From positions 1 to 60,399 of the forward strand of contig DFFQ01000040.1 in NCBI GenBank assembly GCA_002371025.1: a DNA stretch of 60,399 bases, read 5' to 3'. The notes under the pieces were generated by a model that had not been told where the DNA came from, searched no databases, and saw only the letters and a list, made by a program, of their open reading frames with translations. Below, piece by piece: positions 1 to 9,496 of the stretch (positions are counted from its first letter, which is position 1; each line of letters opens with the position of its first letter). The DNA is from Lachnospiraceae bacterium UBA3772 (GTDB taxonomy: Bacteria > Bacillota > Clostridia > Lachnospirales > Lachnospiraceae). The position numbers and the translations under genes are program-made.

Positions 1-1
1 G

Positions 2-3000
2 TCCATTTATTATTCTGATGATGATAAAGCGTTGAAAAAGTTTTTAAAAGACATGGCTATTTTGACAAGAGAGGTTGCAGAGTTCACATTAGAATTTAGA
101 GAAGAATTAATAAGTGAAAAATATGATGAATTAGATAATTCTGTTTTTTATAGGTTCCTTCATCGCGATACAACTATTTATGGATGGGATGATACAACTA
201 ATTCCGAGGAGGATAATGAGAAGTGTAAAACTTTGGATGACTTGAGAAAAAAATATCCAAATTTAACTCGGGGAATCCAAAAGCACGTTATTGTTTATGA
301 TTCGTTTAAAGATTTTTTTGATGATATGGTAGGAACGGCAGGGGATCTTTGTTATCTGTCGGAACTTGGAAGTGACTACATTTCTTCGTTTGTTTTAGAA
401 AAAAATATATTAAATATTACACCGAGTGGATGGGAAGCATATAACAAAGTGTTTGGAAACGCAGGAGATATTTTATGGGGGATTTCGACTTCTATAGGGA
501 TAATAGATGCCCTTGGTGATTTTTTTTCGGGGGACTGTGCAACTGGAATTGAAAAATTTTTTGATGTTGGATTCACTTCAACTATTGCTTATTTTCTGCC
601 AAAGGCTGCAACTCCACTAATTGTAGAAGGAGCTTTAACTTGCTTTGCTAGCGGTGGAGTTGGCATTTTGGGAGGGTTATTATTAGTTGTTGGCGGAGGA
701 TATCTAATATGCAAAGCTGTTGAAAAAGGTGGGGAATTTTTATGTTTTGGTTATTCTTGGTTCCTAGATCAGGTAGAATTTGATATAGATTATTTTTGGG
801 GAGAGTCCATTAAGGCACATTGGCTCAGGGATCCTCTCATCCTCGACCTTAATGGCACAGGCTTCGTTACTACCATGAACAAGGATGGAGTCCATTTTGA
901 TCTTAACTGTGATGGATTTGCAGAAAGAATTAACTGGACAACAGAGAATGGCTTGCTGGCATTAGATCTTAACGGTAATGGAATGATTGATGACGGTGGA
1001 GAAGTGTTTGGAGATTCAACTCTTCTTTTTGATGGAAGCCGTGCAAAGAACGGTTTTGAAGCTCTTGCCCAATATGATCTGAATAAGGATGGAATTATAG
1101 ATGAAAATGATGAAATCTATGAAAGATTAAAAGTATGGGTTGATGCTAATGCAAGTGGTGAATCTGAAGAAGGAGAATTAAAGTCTCTAAAGGAACTTGG
1201 AATCAAGGCGATAAATCTAAATTATGAAGCTGTCAATGAGAAGACAGACACAGAAGTTGTTATAGGAAATCGCGCTACTTATGTTAAAGAAGACGGTAGT
1301 GAGATGGCTATAGGTGAGATGTGGGTTGCGCCAGCATTAATAGATTCTGTCGAAAAAATGACTCCTGAAATAGCAGAAAAAATGGATGGACTTCCGGATG
1401 TAAGAAGTTACGGAACAGTTAGTTCTCTTCATTCTGCTATGGCAAAGGATGAGACAGGCGAATTAAAGGAACTGGTAGAACAGTTTATAAATGCAGATAC
1501 TTATGATGAAAAATTAAAAATTACTGATTCAATATTATACTTCATATGTGGAGTTAAAGATATAGATGACAGTAAAATGTGGGGATATGCTAAGGAAAAA
1601 GAGCTTAAAGTTATTGAAAGAATGACAGGTGAGGAATATATAGACCATGAAGGAAGCAGATATCCTAATAATGCTGCAGGACCAATCCTTTCTGAGCTCT
1701 ACAAAGATATCCGAAATATGTATTGTATATCCATGGTTGGTAGTGAAGCTTCAGATCTTTTAAAACTGCTTTTAGTTTTAGAAAAAGATGGAAACACAGA
1801 AATAAATGTAGATATGATAAATCTTGCCATAGGTATAGGATATCAGACAGGAAGTGTAAGTGAGAGACAAATAGCCAGCGTTTGTAGTTATTTAAGCTAT
1901 TTCGGAGCTCATTATCTTAACGACCTGACACCTTTTATTAAGATAAGAGAATATGTTGGTGAATATATTCCTGAATGTCTTGATTACCTTGATGCAAACA
2001 TTATGAGCGCAATATACGGTACTGCTGAAGGTGAACGTCTGTTAGGAAATAAAAATGCAGATCTTATTTATGGATTAGATGGAGATGACGAAGTCTACAG
2101 TGCTGACGGAAATGATGTAGTTTTCGGTGGTACAGGAAATGATAAGATATCCTCCGGCTTAGGAGATGATATCCTTATAGGAGGAAAAGGTGACGACAGA
2201 TTAACAGGAGATAAAGGCGCAGACATCTATATCCATGAAAGAGGCGATGGAAGTGACATTATCGACAATCGTGATACTTCCATATATAGAACATCAGACA
2301 AGCTGGTTTTAAAAGGAGTAAAAATATCAGATATAAATATTGTAAGAGATGGATATAATCTCTTGGTAATAGATAAAATTGCCAATGAAACAATAACCAT
2401 TGAAGGTGCTTTCTATTCTGCTGATGGAAGGCAGTATCTTGAAAATATAGAACTTGATGACGGACTTCTTGGAAAAGAAGATATTGAAAAACTCTCACTC
2501 CAGATAAAAGGAACGGATGAAAACGATAAAATAATTATGCCACAGGCAGCATATAATTATTCTGCATGCGAAACAATCGATGCAGGTGATGGAGATGATA
2601 CTGTTTATGCTAATGTTGGAAATGATGTGATCATTGGTGGAAAAGGTAACGATGAGTTAGCTGGTGGTGAAGGCATAGATATCTATATCCATGAAAGAGG
2701 CGATGGAAATGACATTATTGATAATGTTGATCATTCTGAATATAGGACCAGTGATAAGCTAATATTAAAAGGTGTTAAAGCAGCAGATGTAGAAATATAT
2801 AGAGATTGTTATAATCTGGTGATTAAAGATAAAATCAGCGATGAAACTGTTACTATAAAGAATGTGTTCCATTATGATTATTTGAGTGGAACTGCTTGCC
2901 TTGAAAATGTCGAGTTGGATGATGTGACTTATAACTTTGAAGATTTAAGGCGTTTTACATCGGTCATCAAATTGGGTGATGATTCTGATTATGTTATAGG

Positions 3001-4639
3001 TAATGAAGAGACCTATGCATACTCTGCTGATGAAACTTTTTATGCCGGTGGAGGCAATGATTATATTTATGGAGAAACAGGAAATGATATTATCCATGGG
3101 GAAAAAGGAGATGATCATCTTTGTGGAGGCGTAGGAAATGATACAATCTACGGCGGAGACGGAGATGATACAATCTATGGAGATGAAGGGGATGATAGTC
3201 TTTTCGGTGGAGCCGAAAGAGATAAAATCTATGCTGGAGACGGAAATGATTTTATTTCTGGAGGAACAGATAATGATGTATTAGAAGGTGGAAGTGGAGA
3301 TGATACATATTATTATAATCTTGGGGACGGAATAGATGAAGTAACAGACATTGAAGATGATAAAGTCAGCTTTGATGTAGAAAGATATAACAACGATAGA
3401 TTTATCTTTGGTAATGGAATCAAACGAGAAGATATAGTTAGAAGTAGACATTTTAATGATCTTATAATCAAGTATTCAAATGATGATCAGATTACTATTA
3501 AGGACGCCTATGATCTTTCTGCTAATCATTATATAGAGTCATTTGAATTTGAAGATGGATCTATAATGTCATTTGATGAAATCTACAGCGGGTCTAATAA
3601 TCAGTATGTAACATATGGAACGGATACTGATGATAATATCTATTCCGAAGTAGATGGACGAGCTGTTTATGGCCTTGATGGGAATGATGAACTGAGTGGA
3701 GAATTCAGAAATTCTGTTTTAATCGGTGGCAAAGGTAATGACACTTTACGTGGTGGTCAGGGTGAAGATATTTATGTTTTTAGCCACGGAGATGGAGTTT
3801 ATTCTATTTATGAAAAGGCATATACATTTGAAGAATATAATAAGATATTCTTTGATGAGAGTGTGTCCATAGATGATCTTCATGTTGTCATAACGGGTCA
3901 TGATGAAAGAAATTTAACATTTATCTATTCTGATAAAGATGCGGTAACAGTATATGATGCACTGTATATGCCGGGGGCATTTGGAGTAGATGATGTTGCA
4001 TTTAATAATGCTGTTTATGAAATTGACTATGTAAGTAAATGCCTTTACTTAAAGGAATTTGTAAAGAAAGACCTTGTAACAGGAGAGAATATAACTGTAT
4101 ATGTTCCAAGACCACAAGAAGCAATTGCAATAGACGGACCAATAATGGAAGACGGACCTGTTGTTGTAAATGGACCTGTTGTAGTTAATGGGCCGGTATT
4201 GATGAGCGTTGAACCGATGCCTGAAGATGATTCCGAGTATATCAGTATTGAACCTGAAGTAGAGGAAACATTCGAAGAAGGACCAGTAGCGATATTAGAA
4301 CCAGTAAATGAGCAGAAAAATGAAAATGAGATACCTGTTTCATTGAGTGTACCTGTCGTTGCTGAACCACAGCTAATAGAAAGCGGTGCAGCGGAATATG
4401 ATCCTTCTATAGATGACCTTTATCTTGAAGCTGAAGGAATTATGAAGGAGATACCGTTCCAGTATCGCGTGATTCATTCGAAAGATGCAGAAACAGGTGA
4501 AGATATAGAAATCATGGATATGACAGGGATGGTTGTTCAGGATATGTCAGAGGGATCATACATTGAATATGTGGATGTACCTCAGGAGATAACGGTTGGA
4601 CCTTCTCCAGATGAAGGAAATATCTGGGTTTGTATGTAA
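2..4639 (+). CDS. RTX (GGxGxD calcium-binding repeat) protein, 5' end outside the window
   Basis: This is a secreted calcium-binding RTX protein, probably a toxin, bacteriocin or large surface protein exported by the ABC/HlyD pair just downstream. The frame is open to the left edge. The first possible start in view, a TTG at 32, has no ribosome-binding site, so the true start lies upstream and at least about 1,545 residues are present here. Counting from that TTG, residues about 145-255 are a hydrophobic Gly/Ala-rich stretch that could insert in a membrane. Residues about 270-430 contain EF-hand-like loops (DLNGNG, DLNKDG). RTX blocks lie near 673-746, 850-898, 1004-1100 and 1212-1258, separated by beta-rich spacers with a recurring IYIHERGDG motif. 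The C-terminal region carries short GPVVVN repeats and an acidic, proline-containing tail. RTX family membership is clear; target and activity are unknown. Confidence 0.9.
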   Translation, partial: SIYYSDDDKALKKFLKDMAILTREVAEFTLEFREELISEKYDELDNSVFYRFLHRDTTIYGWDDTTNSEEDNEKCKTLDDLRKKYPNLTRGIQKHVIVYDSFKDFFDDMVGTAGDLCYLSELGSDYISSFVLEKNILNITPSGWEAYNKVFGNAGDILWGISTSIGIIDALGDFFSGDCATGIEKFFDVGFTSTIAYFLPKAATPLIVEGALTCFASGGVGILGGLLLVVGGGYLICKAVEKGGEFLCFGYSWFLDQVEFDIDYFWGESIKAHWLRDPLILDLNGTGFVTTMNKDGVHFDLNCDGFAERINWTTENGLLALDLNGNGMIDDGGEVFGDSTLLFDGSRAKNGFEALAQYDLNKDGIIDENDEIYERLKVWVDANASGESEEGELKSLKELGIKAINLNYEAVNEKTDTEVVIGNRATYVKEDGSEMAIGEMWVAPALIDSVEKMTPEIAEKMDGLPDVRSYGTVSSLHSAMAKDETGELKELVEQFINADTYDEKLKITDSILYFICGVKDIDDSKMWGYAKEKELKVIERMTGEEYIDHEGSRYPNNAAGPILSELYKDIRNMYCISMVGSEASDLLKLLLVLEKDGNTEINVDMINLAIGIGYQTGSVSERQIASVCSYLSYFGAHYLNDLTPFIKIREYVGEYIPECLDYLDANIMSAIYGTAEGERLLGNKNADLIYGLDGDDEVYSADGNDVVFGGTGNDKISSGLGDDILIGGKGDDRLTGDKGADIYIHERGDGSDIIDNRDTSIYRTSDKLVLKGVKISDINIVRDGYNLLVIDKIANETITIEGAFYSADGRQYLENIELDDGLLGKEDIEKLSLQIKGTDENDKIIMPQAAYNYSACETIDAGDGDDTVYANVGNDVIIGGKGNDELAGGEGIDIYIHERGDGNDIIDNVDHSEYRTSDKLILKGVKAADVEIYRDCYNLVIKDKISDETVTIKNVFHYDYLSGTACLENVELDDVTYNFEDLRRFTSVIKLGDDSDYVIGNEETYAYSADETFYAGGGNDYIYGETGNDIIHGEKGDDHLCGGVGNDTIYGGDGDDTIYGDEGDDSLFGGAERDKIYAGDGNDFISGGTDNDVLEGGSGDDTYYYNLGDGIDEVTDIEDDKVSFDVERYNNDRFIFGNGIKREDIVRSRHFNDLIIKYSNDDQITIKDAYDLSANHYIESFEFEDGSIMSFDEIYSGSNNQYVTYGTDTDDNIYSEVDGRAVYGLDGNDELSGEFRNSVLIGGKGNDTLRGGQGEDIYVFSHGDGVYSIYEKAYTFEEYNKIFFDESVSIDDLHVVITGHDERNLTFIYSDKDAVTVYDALYMPGAFGVDDVAFNNAVYEIDYVSKCLYLKEFVKKDLVTGENITVYVPRPQEAIAIDGPIMEDGPVVVNGPVVVNGPVLMSVEPMPEDDSEYISIEPEVEETFEEGPVAILEPVNEQKNENEIPVSLSVPVVAEPQLIESGAAEYDPSIDDLYLEAEGIMKEIPFQYRVIHSKDAETGEDIEIMDMTGMVVQDMSEGSYIEYVDVPQEITVGPSPDEGNIWVCM

Positions 4640-4657
4640 TTTAATAATTATTTTTTT

Positions 4658-4691
4658 AGGGCATTTTTCTTTATTTAGAAAATGCCCTTTT
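4658..4691 (+). terminator. Intrinsic terminator/attenuator between the RTX gene and its exporter
   Basis: AGGGCATTTT (4658-4667) pairs with AAAATGCCCT (4679-4688) and a short T-run follows. It lies inside the apparent RTX-exporter operon, so it may reduce transcription into the transporter genes and leave more cargo than exporter message. Confidence 0.7.
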
Positions 4692-4709
4692 TAATGGGAG
4701 TAACAGTTA

Positions 4710-6854
4710 ATGAATATAACAGATAGTAAAGATAATTCAGCATATGTGTGTTTTATGATAATACTTAAGCTGCTAAAAGCTGAAAATCATGATAAGGATT
4801 TAGAAGTAAAACTTAAAGCAGCAGATGATAAAGGAGTATTCATTATAAAGACTGCAAAAAGGATGGGGCTTAAGGTAAGATATGCAGCATTTAAAGATAA
4901 GATAATGAAAGATCTTACAGTTCCTGTGATGGCAGCATCTAAGAATGGAGAATTTCTTATAATCCTTGGAAAAAAAGAAGATAAATACATTATTATGAGG
5001 CCTTCTCATGGTAAATCGGAGACTGTAAGTAAGGAAGAACTTTATGAAATAATAACAGGTAAATGTATAATTCTGGGGAAGAAAGTTACTGATGTAGATA
5101 GTGATGAAATAAGTGGAAAGAAGTTCGGATTTAACTGGTTTATACCTACTATAATCAAGTTTAAGAAACAGTTTATCACTGTTCTTATAGCGGTACTTTT
5201 TATTCAGATTTTGGGAATATGTACACCCTTAATGACGCAGGTGGTAGTAGATAAAGTCCTTACACATAGAACACTTAATACATTATATACCATATCTATT
5301 GGGATTCTTATTGTCTATATTTATGAACTGATGATAAGTATCTGTAAAGCATATCTCTTTGTACATACAACAAATAGAATCGATGTGATCCTGAGTCAGA
5401 GACTATTTAAACACTTATTTTCACTTCCACTCAAATATTTTGAAAGCAGGAGAGCTGGTGAAACTGTAGCAAGAGTAAGAGAGCTTGATCAGATAAGAAA
5501 TTTCCTTACGGGAACTCCGCTTTCTTCTATGATAGATGTATTATTTATCATAGTCTATATTGTAGTGATGCTGTTTTATAGTAAGTTATTAACACTTATA
5601 GTTATTCTGGCAATACCTTTATTTGCATTACTTTCAGCTATAATAACCCCTTTATATAAAAAAAGTCTTGATAAAAAGTTTGAGACTGGAGCTGCTTCTC
5701 AGTCTTTTCTTGTTGAAGCTATAAATGGAATTCAGACTATTAAGTCTTTTGCACTTGAAGAAAAATTTGAAGAAAAATGGGGAAATCTGCAGGCAGATTA
5801 TGTAAGAGCAGGATATAAAACTGCTATGATCGGCCATACATCCAGCGTTATAGCAAATTTTATCCAGCATGTACTTGACCTTCTTATTCTTTCTGTAGGG
5901 GCAAAGCTAGTTATAGACCAAAAGTTAAGCATAGGACAGCTCGTAGCATTTAGAATGCTTTCTGGAAGAGTTAGCGGACCGGTGCTTAGGCTGGTTCAGC
6001 TTTGGCAGGAATACCAACAGGCTAAGTTATCAGTTGAACGGATAGGAGATATATTTAATTCTCCAAGAGAAGCTCAGTCAAAACAAAAAATTGAGAAATT
6101 ACCGGATATTAAAGGACGCATTTCATTTAATAATGTGCATTTCAGGTACAGGATTGATGGAAGTGATGTGCTTCACGGAATAACATTTGAATTAAAAGAA
6201 AATAAGATATATGGTCTTGTAGGGCGTAGCGGTTCTGGTAAGAGTACTATATCGAAGCTTATACAGAGGTTATATATACCTCAAAGCGGAAAGATAGCTG
6301 TAGACGGGATGGATATTTCCCTTATAAGGCCGCAGCTTTTAAGAGAGCGTATAGGTGTAGTATTACAGGAAAATTTCATGTTTAATGGAACAGTGGCTGA
6401 GAATATATCAATTCACTGTCCTAATGCGGGAATTGACAGAGTTATAGAAGCTGCGAGGATTGCTGGAGCCAATGATTTTATAATGGAATTAGAGGAAGGA
6501 TATAATACTGTAATAGGTGAAAAAGGAGTTGCTTTGTCCGGTGGGCAAAAGCAACGCATAGCTATAGCGAGAGCCATAATCAATAATCCAAGAATCCTTA
6601 TATTTGATGAGGCAACATCTGCTCTCGATTATGAATCTGAAAGTATCATTCAACATAATCTAAAGGAAATATGTAAAGGAAGAACGGTTCTTATCATTGC
6701 CCATAGACTTTCAACGCTTGCATCTGCAGATGAGATTCTGGTAATAGATAAAGGAAATCTTGTTGAAGCAGGACCTCAGGACAGACTTCTTGCTCAAAAT
6801 GGCCTTTATACTCATTTATATAATAGTCAGATGAGAGGAGAGGTGGATGCATGA
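4710..6854 (+). CDS. Type I secretion ABC exporter, HlyB-like, with degenerate C39-like domain
   Basis: This ABC half-transporter (714 aa) probably exports the adjacent RTX protein in one step. Residues about 1-125 resemble the C39-like domain of HlyB. By eye alignment the catalytic Cys position is Asn9, and the His of the peptidase is also absent (NGEFLIIL in that region), so the domain should bind substrate without cutting it. Residues about 150-430 are the six-helix transmembrane domain. The nucleotide-binding domain has Walker A GRSGSGKST (about 504-512), Q-loop VLQEN, signature LSGGQ (about 609-613), Walker B LIFDEATSALD (about 630-640) and an H-loop AHR. It starts 70 bp after the RTX stop, across a terminator-like hairpin, and its end overlaps the HlyD-like gene by 4 bp (ATGA), so those two are translationally coupled. 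A bacteriocin exporter with peptidase activity is less likely because the catalytic residues are missing. Confidence 0.92.
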   Translation: MNITDSKDNSAYVCFMIILKLLKAENHDKDLEVKLKAADDKGVFIIKTAKRMGLKVRYAAFKDKIMKDLTVPVMAASKNGEFLIILGKKEDKYIIMRPSHGKSETVSKEELYEIITGKCIILGKKVTDVDSDEISGKKFGFNWFIPTIIKFKKQFITVLIAVLFIQILGICTPLMTQVVVDKVLTHRTLNTLYTISIGILIVYIYELMISICKAYLFVHTTNRIDVILSQRLFKHLFSLPLKYFESRRAGETVARVRELDQIRNFLTGTPLSSMIDVLFIIVYIVVMLFYSKLLTLIVILAIPLFALLSAIITPLYKKSLDKKFETGAASQSFLVEAINGIQTIKSFALEEKFEEKWGNLQADYVRAGYKTAMIGHTSSVIANFIQHVLDLLILSVGAKLVIDQKLSIGQLVAFRMLSGRVSGPVLRLVQLWQEYQQAKLSVERIGDIFNSPREAQSKQKIEKLPDIKGRISFNNVHFRYRIDGSDVLHGITFELKENKIYGLVGRSGSGKSTISKLIQRLYIPQSGKIAVDGMDISLIRPQLLRERIGVVLQENFMFNGTVAENISIHCPNAGIDRVIEAARIAGANDFIMELEEGYNTVIGEKGVALSGGQKQRIAIARAIINNPRILIFDEATSALDYESESIIQHNLKEICKGRTVLIIAHRLSTLASADEILVIDKGNLVEAGPQDRLLAQNGLYTHLYNSQMRGEVDA

Positions 6855-7969
6855 ATAAGCATATTGAAAGACAGTTAAAGACAAGGGAGAAGAATCTTAA
6901 ATTTGATTTTCTTCCTTCTATGATAGAGATAATAGAAAAACCTGCAAATAAGGTGGTTAGTATAATCCTTTTTTTGATAATCAGCTTTATAATAGTTACT
7001 GTTATATGGGCTTGTTTCTTTAAGATAGATATAAGTATCACGGCCCAGGGATCTGTAAGTTATGAAGAAACTGTTGTTAATATTACTTCTTTAAATTCGG
7101 GAGATATCACTTTTGTTGGATGTAAAGAAGGTCATGTAAATGCTGGAGATATCATATGCGGATTTTCATCAGAAGCGGAAGAGGAAGCACTTTTAGATTA
7201 TCAGCATAAACTAAAAGTGGCAGAGATTAAGAAAAAGGTATATGAAGTCTTGTATGAAAAATATAAGGAAGAGAATTATACGTCCTTAGATTTAGAAGAA
7301 CTAAAGGAGAACTGTCTGGATGAGGATCTTATAGAGAATGAAGAAAAAGTAGTAGAAGAGATTGTTGAAGAAAATGATCTGTTCCTTTCAAGACTTGAGA
7401 TAGAAAGTCAGGATAATCAGCTCATTCTAAAGAAAAATCAGATCCTTAGTGTGAGCAAAAATATAAATGAACTCGACTCTGATATAATGGACTTAAATGC
7501 TAAGATCAAAGAAATAAACACAACCCTTGACAGTAAGACTGTAAAGGCATCAAAAACAGGAACTCTCGTTTTACAGGATGATCTATATGAAGGAAAAACA
7601 TTAAAACAGGGAGATGTTATAGGTTATATAATTCCTGAGAATAAAGAATATATATTTACGGCTTATATCGCGGATGAAGACATTGCAGAAATAAAGACTG
7701 GAGATAAGGTGGACATAAAGATTCAGGCTTATTATGAAGACACGCATCAAGTTATATCGGGTGTGATAAGTGATATAGGTGATGTTCCTCTTAAAACCGA
7801 AGAAAGAGGTGCTGTCTATAAGGTAGAAATAATACTGAGTGAGGATGTATCAAATCTTAAATTAGGTATGGAAGGTACTGTAGATATAATAACAGGAAAA
7901 AGAACTGTGATGGATTATTTCCTCGAACCATTGATTGATGGGGTTAAGGGAAGTATAAGGGAAAAATGA
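6851..7969 (+). CDS. HlyD-family membrane fusion/adaptor protein of the RTX exporter
   Basis: This 372-aa protein is the adaptor partner of the upstream ABC exporter. It has a charged cytoplasmic N-terminus, one transmembrane helix at about residues 35-60 (VVSIILFLIISFIIVTVIWA), a lipoyl/barrel-sandwich half, a long Glu/Lys-rich helical hairpin (about 110-230), the second lipoyl half (KTVKASKTGTLVL) and a beta-barrel C-terminus. The ATG overlaps the ABC gene stop, as is usual for co-produced subunits. No outer-membrane TolC homologue is nearby, which fits a one-membrane cell where the adaptor would project into the wall. The 372-aa length is somewhat short for the family; proteobacterial HlyD is nearly 480 aa. 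Family assignment is firm; pairing with the RTX protein is inferred from adjacency. Confidence 0.88.
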   Translation: MNKHIERQLKTREKNLKFDFLPSMIEIIEKPANKVVSIILFLIISFIIVTVIWACFFKIDISITAQGSVSYEETVVNITSLNSGDITFVGCKEGHVNAGDIICGFSSEAEEEALLDYQHKLKVAEIKKKVYEVLYEKYKEENYTSLDLEELKENCLDEDLIENEEKVVEEIVEENDLFLSRLEIESQDNQLILKKNQILSVSKNINELDSDIMDLNAKIKEINTTLDSKTVKASKTGTLVLQDDLYEGKTLKQGDVIGYIIPENKEYIFTAYIADEDIAEIKTGDKVDIKIQAYYEDTHQVISGVISDIGDVPLKTEERGAVYKVEIILSEDVSNLKLGMEGTVDIITGKRTVMDYFLEPLIDGVKGSIREK

Positions 7970-7980
7970 TAAAAAAACAA

Positions 7981-8023
7981 CCTCCTCAAGCGGACTAAGG
8001 ATGTCCTTTTGAGGAGGTATTTT
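7981..8023. terminator. Strong terminator between convergent hlyD-like gene and citrate synthase
   Basis: CCTCCTCAA (7981-7989) pairs with TTGAGGAGG (8009-8017), with further inner pairing (GGAC/GTCC), followed by TATTTTTA. A-rich sequence on the left gives T-rich sequence on the minus strand, so it can serve both convergent genes. Confidence 0.85.
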
Positions 8024-8043
8024 TAGTTTAATGAAGACGAATA

Positions 8044-9429
8044 TTATCTTTCATCCATCGGGATATAGGTGTTTTCTGGGGCGATGGACTTATAAGCAGG
8101 ACGGATGATCTTTCCGTTGTTGGCAAGTTCTTCAATTCTATGAGCTGACCAACCTACAATTCTTGCCATTGCAAATAATGGAGTGTAGAGTTCTTTTGGA
8201 AGGCCAAGCATTGAATAAGCAAAACCTGAATAGAAATCTACATTTACACATACACCTTTATACATCTTACGACGTTCAGCAATTAATTCAGGAGCAAGGC
8301 GTGCAACTCTTTCATGAAGAGCAAATTCTTCTTCGAGTCCTTCGTATTTAGCCAGTTCTTCCACATAGCTATGGAATATCTCAGCTCTTGGATCTGATTT
8401 TGAATAAACTGCATGTCCTACACCATATATCAGACCCTGTCGGTCAAAGGCATTTCCATCAAGAAGCGAATTGAGGTAGTCGCTTATGGCGCCTTCATCT
8501 TCCCAGTTTGTTACATGCTGCTTTAAATCTTCAAACATCTCTACTACTTTAAGGTTGGCTCCGCCGTGACGAGGGCCTTTAAGAGATGCAAGAGCAGCAG
8601 CGATTGCTGAGTATGTATCCGTCTGAGTTGATGTAACAACGTGAGTAGTAAAGGCTGAGTTGTTACCTCCGCCGTGATCCATATGAAGTACGAGAGCTGT
8701 ATCAAGAGCTTTTGCTTCTATATCACTGTATTCTTTATCCGGTCTAAGCAGATGGAGTATATTTTCTGCTATACTGCCTTTTTGAAGGGGCTTATGAATG
8801 ACCAGACTGTCATTTAATTCATAGTGTCTATAGGCCTGATAACCGTAAATGGCGATCATAGGAAAAAGTGAAATCAGCTGCATGCTCTGTCTAAGAACAT
8901 TTGGAAGACTGATATTATTTGCCATGTCATCGTATGGATGAAGGGTAAGGAGGCTTCGCATCATTACATTCATCATATCTGATCCGGGAGCTTTCATAAC
9001 AACGTCGCGGACGAAATTCTTTGGAAGGCTTCTGTAGAATATAAGCTGATCTTCAAAGAGCTTTAATTCTTCTTTATTTGGAAGTTCGCCAAATAATAAA
9101 AGGTAAGCAATCTCTTCAAATCCGAAACGATTTTCTTTTTTATAGCCTTCGATAAGATTGTGGATTTCATATCCTCTGTAGAAAAGGCGACCATAGTCTG
9201 GTAGCTCTTCGCCGTCAACAAGTTTCTTGGCACGTACTTCGGCTACATTTGTAAGTCCGGCCAGTACGCCCTTACCATTGAGATCACGGAGACCACGCTT
9301 TACATTATATTTTGAGTAAAGCGAAGAAGGGATCTGATCGTTTAGTTTTGTCTTTTCTGCCTCTGCATATATTTCTGGAGTAATCTCAGAATATGCATTA
9401 ACTTCCTTGATTGTAATCTCTGCTGCCAA
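8044..9429 (-). CDS. gltA: Citrate synthase
   Basis: The enzyme condenses acetyl-CoA and oxaloacetate to citrate, probably to feed 2-oxoglutarate/glutamate synthesis in an anaerobe. Family motifs are present: MDHGGG, GPRHGGAN (active-site His region), and GVGHAVY followed by SDPRA, where the oxaloacetate-binding Arg of DPRA is kept and the GHRVY of many homologues reads GHAVY. The best start is a TTG at 9429 (MAAEITIKEVN), seven bases after an AAGGAGG-type site, giving 461 aa. A longer in-frame reading from 9516 would overlap the upstream rsmH stop and has no comparable ribosome-binding site. It lies 67 bp downstream of rsmH on the same strand. No aconitase or isocitrate dehydrogenase is in the window. 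A 2-methylcitrate synthase activity cannot be excluded from sequence alone. Confidence 0.93.
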   Translation of the reverse strand: MAAEITIKEVNAYSEITPEIYAEAEKTKLNDQIPSSLYSKYNVKRGLRDLNGKGVLAGLTNVAEVRAKKLVDGEELPDYGRLFYRGYEIHNLIEGYKKENRFGFEEIAYLLLFGELPNKEELKLFEDQLIFYRSLPKNFVRDVVMKAPGSDMMNVMMRSLLTLHPYDDMANNISLPNVLRQSMQLISLFPMIAIYGYQAYRHYELNDSLVIHKPLQKGSIAENILHLLRPDKEYSDIEAKALDTALVLHMDHGGGNNSAFTTHVVTSTQTDTYSAIAAALASLKGPRHGGANLKVVEMFEDLKQHVTNWEDEGAISDYLNSLLDGNAFDRQGLIYGVGHAVYSKSDPRAEIFHSYVEELAKYEGLEEEFALHERVARLAPELIAERRKMYKGVCVNVDFYSGFAYSMLGLPKELYTPLFAMARIVGWSAHRIEELANNGKIIRPAYKSIAPENTYIPMDER

Positions 9430-9496
9430 ATTGTTTCCTCCTTTTTTCAACCTTATAGATAATTCCATTAAATGGATAATATACTGAGCTTTCTTT

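Noticed and set aside
2259..2498. Minus-strand open frame inside the RTX gene
   Set aside because: It is a shadow of the repetitive Asp/Gly-rich coding strand and has no start signals.
4710..5090. Active C39 leader peptidase (bacteriocin exporter)
   Set aside because: The Cys and His positions of the peptidase are replaced, as in HlyB, so the domain cannot be called a protease.
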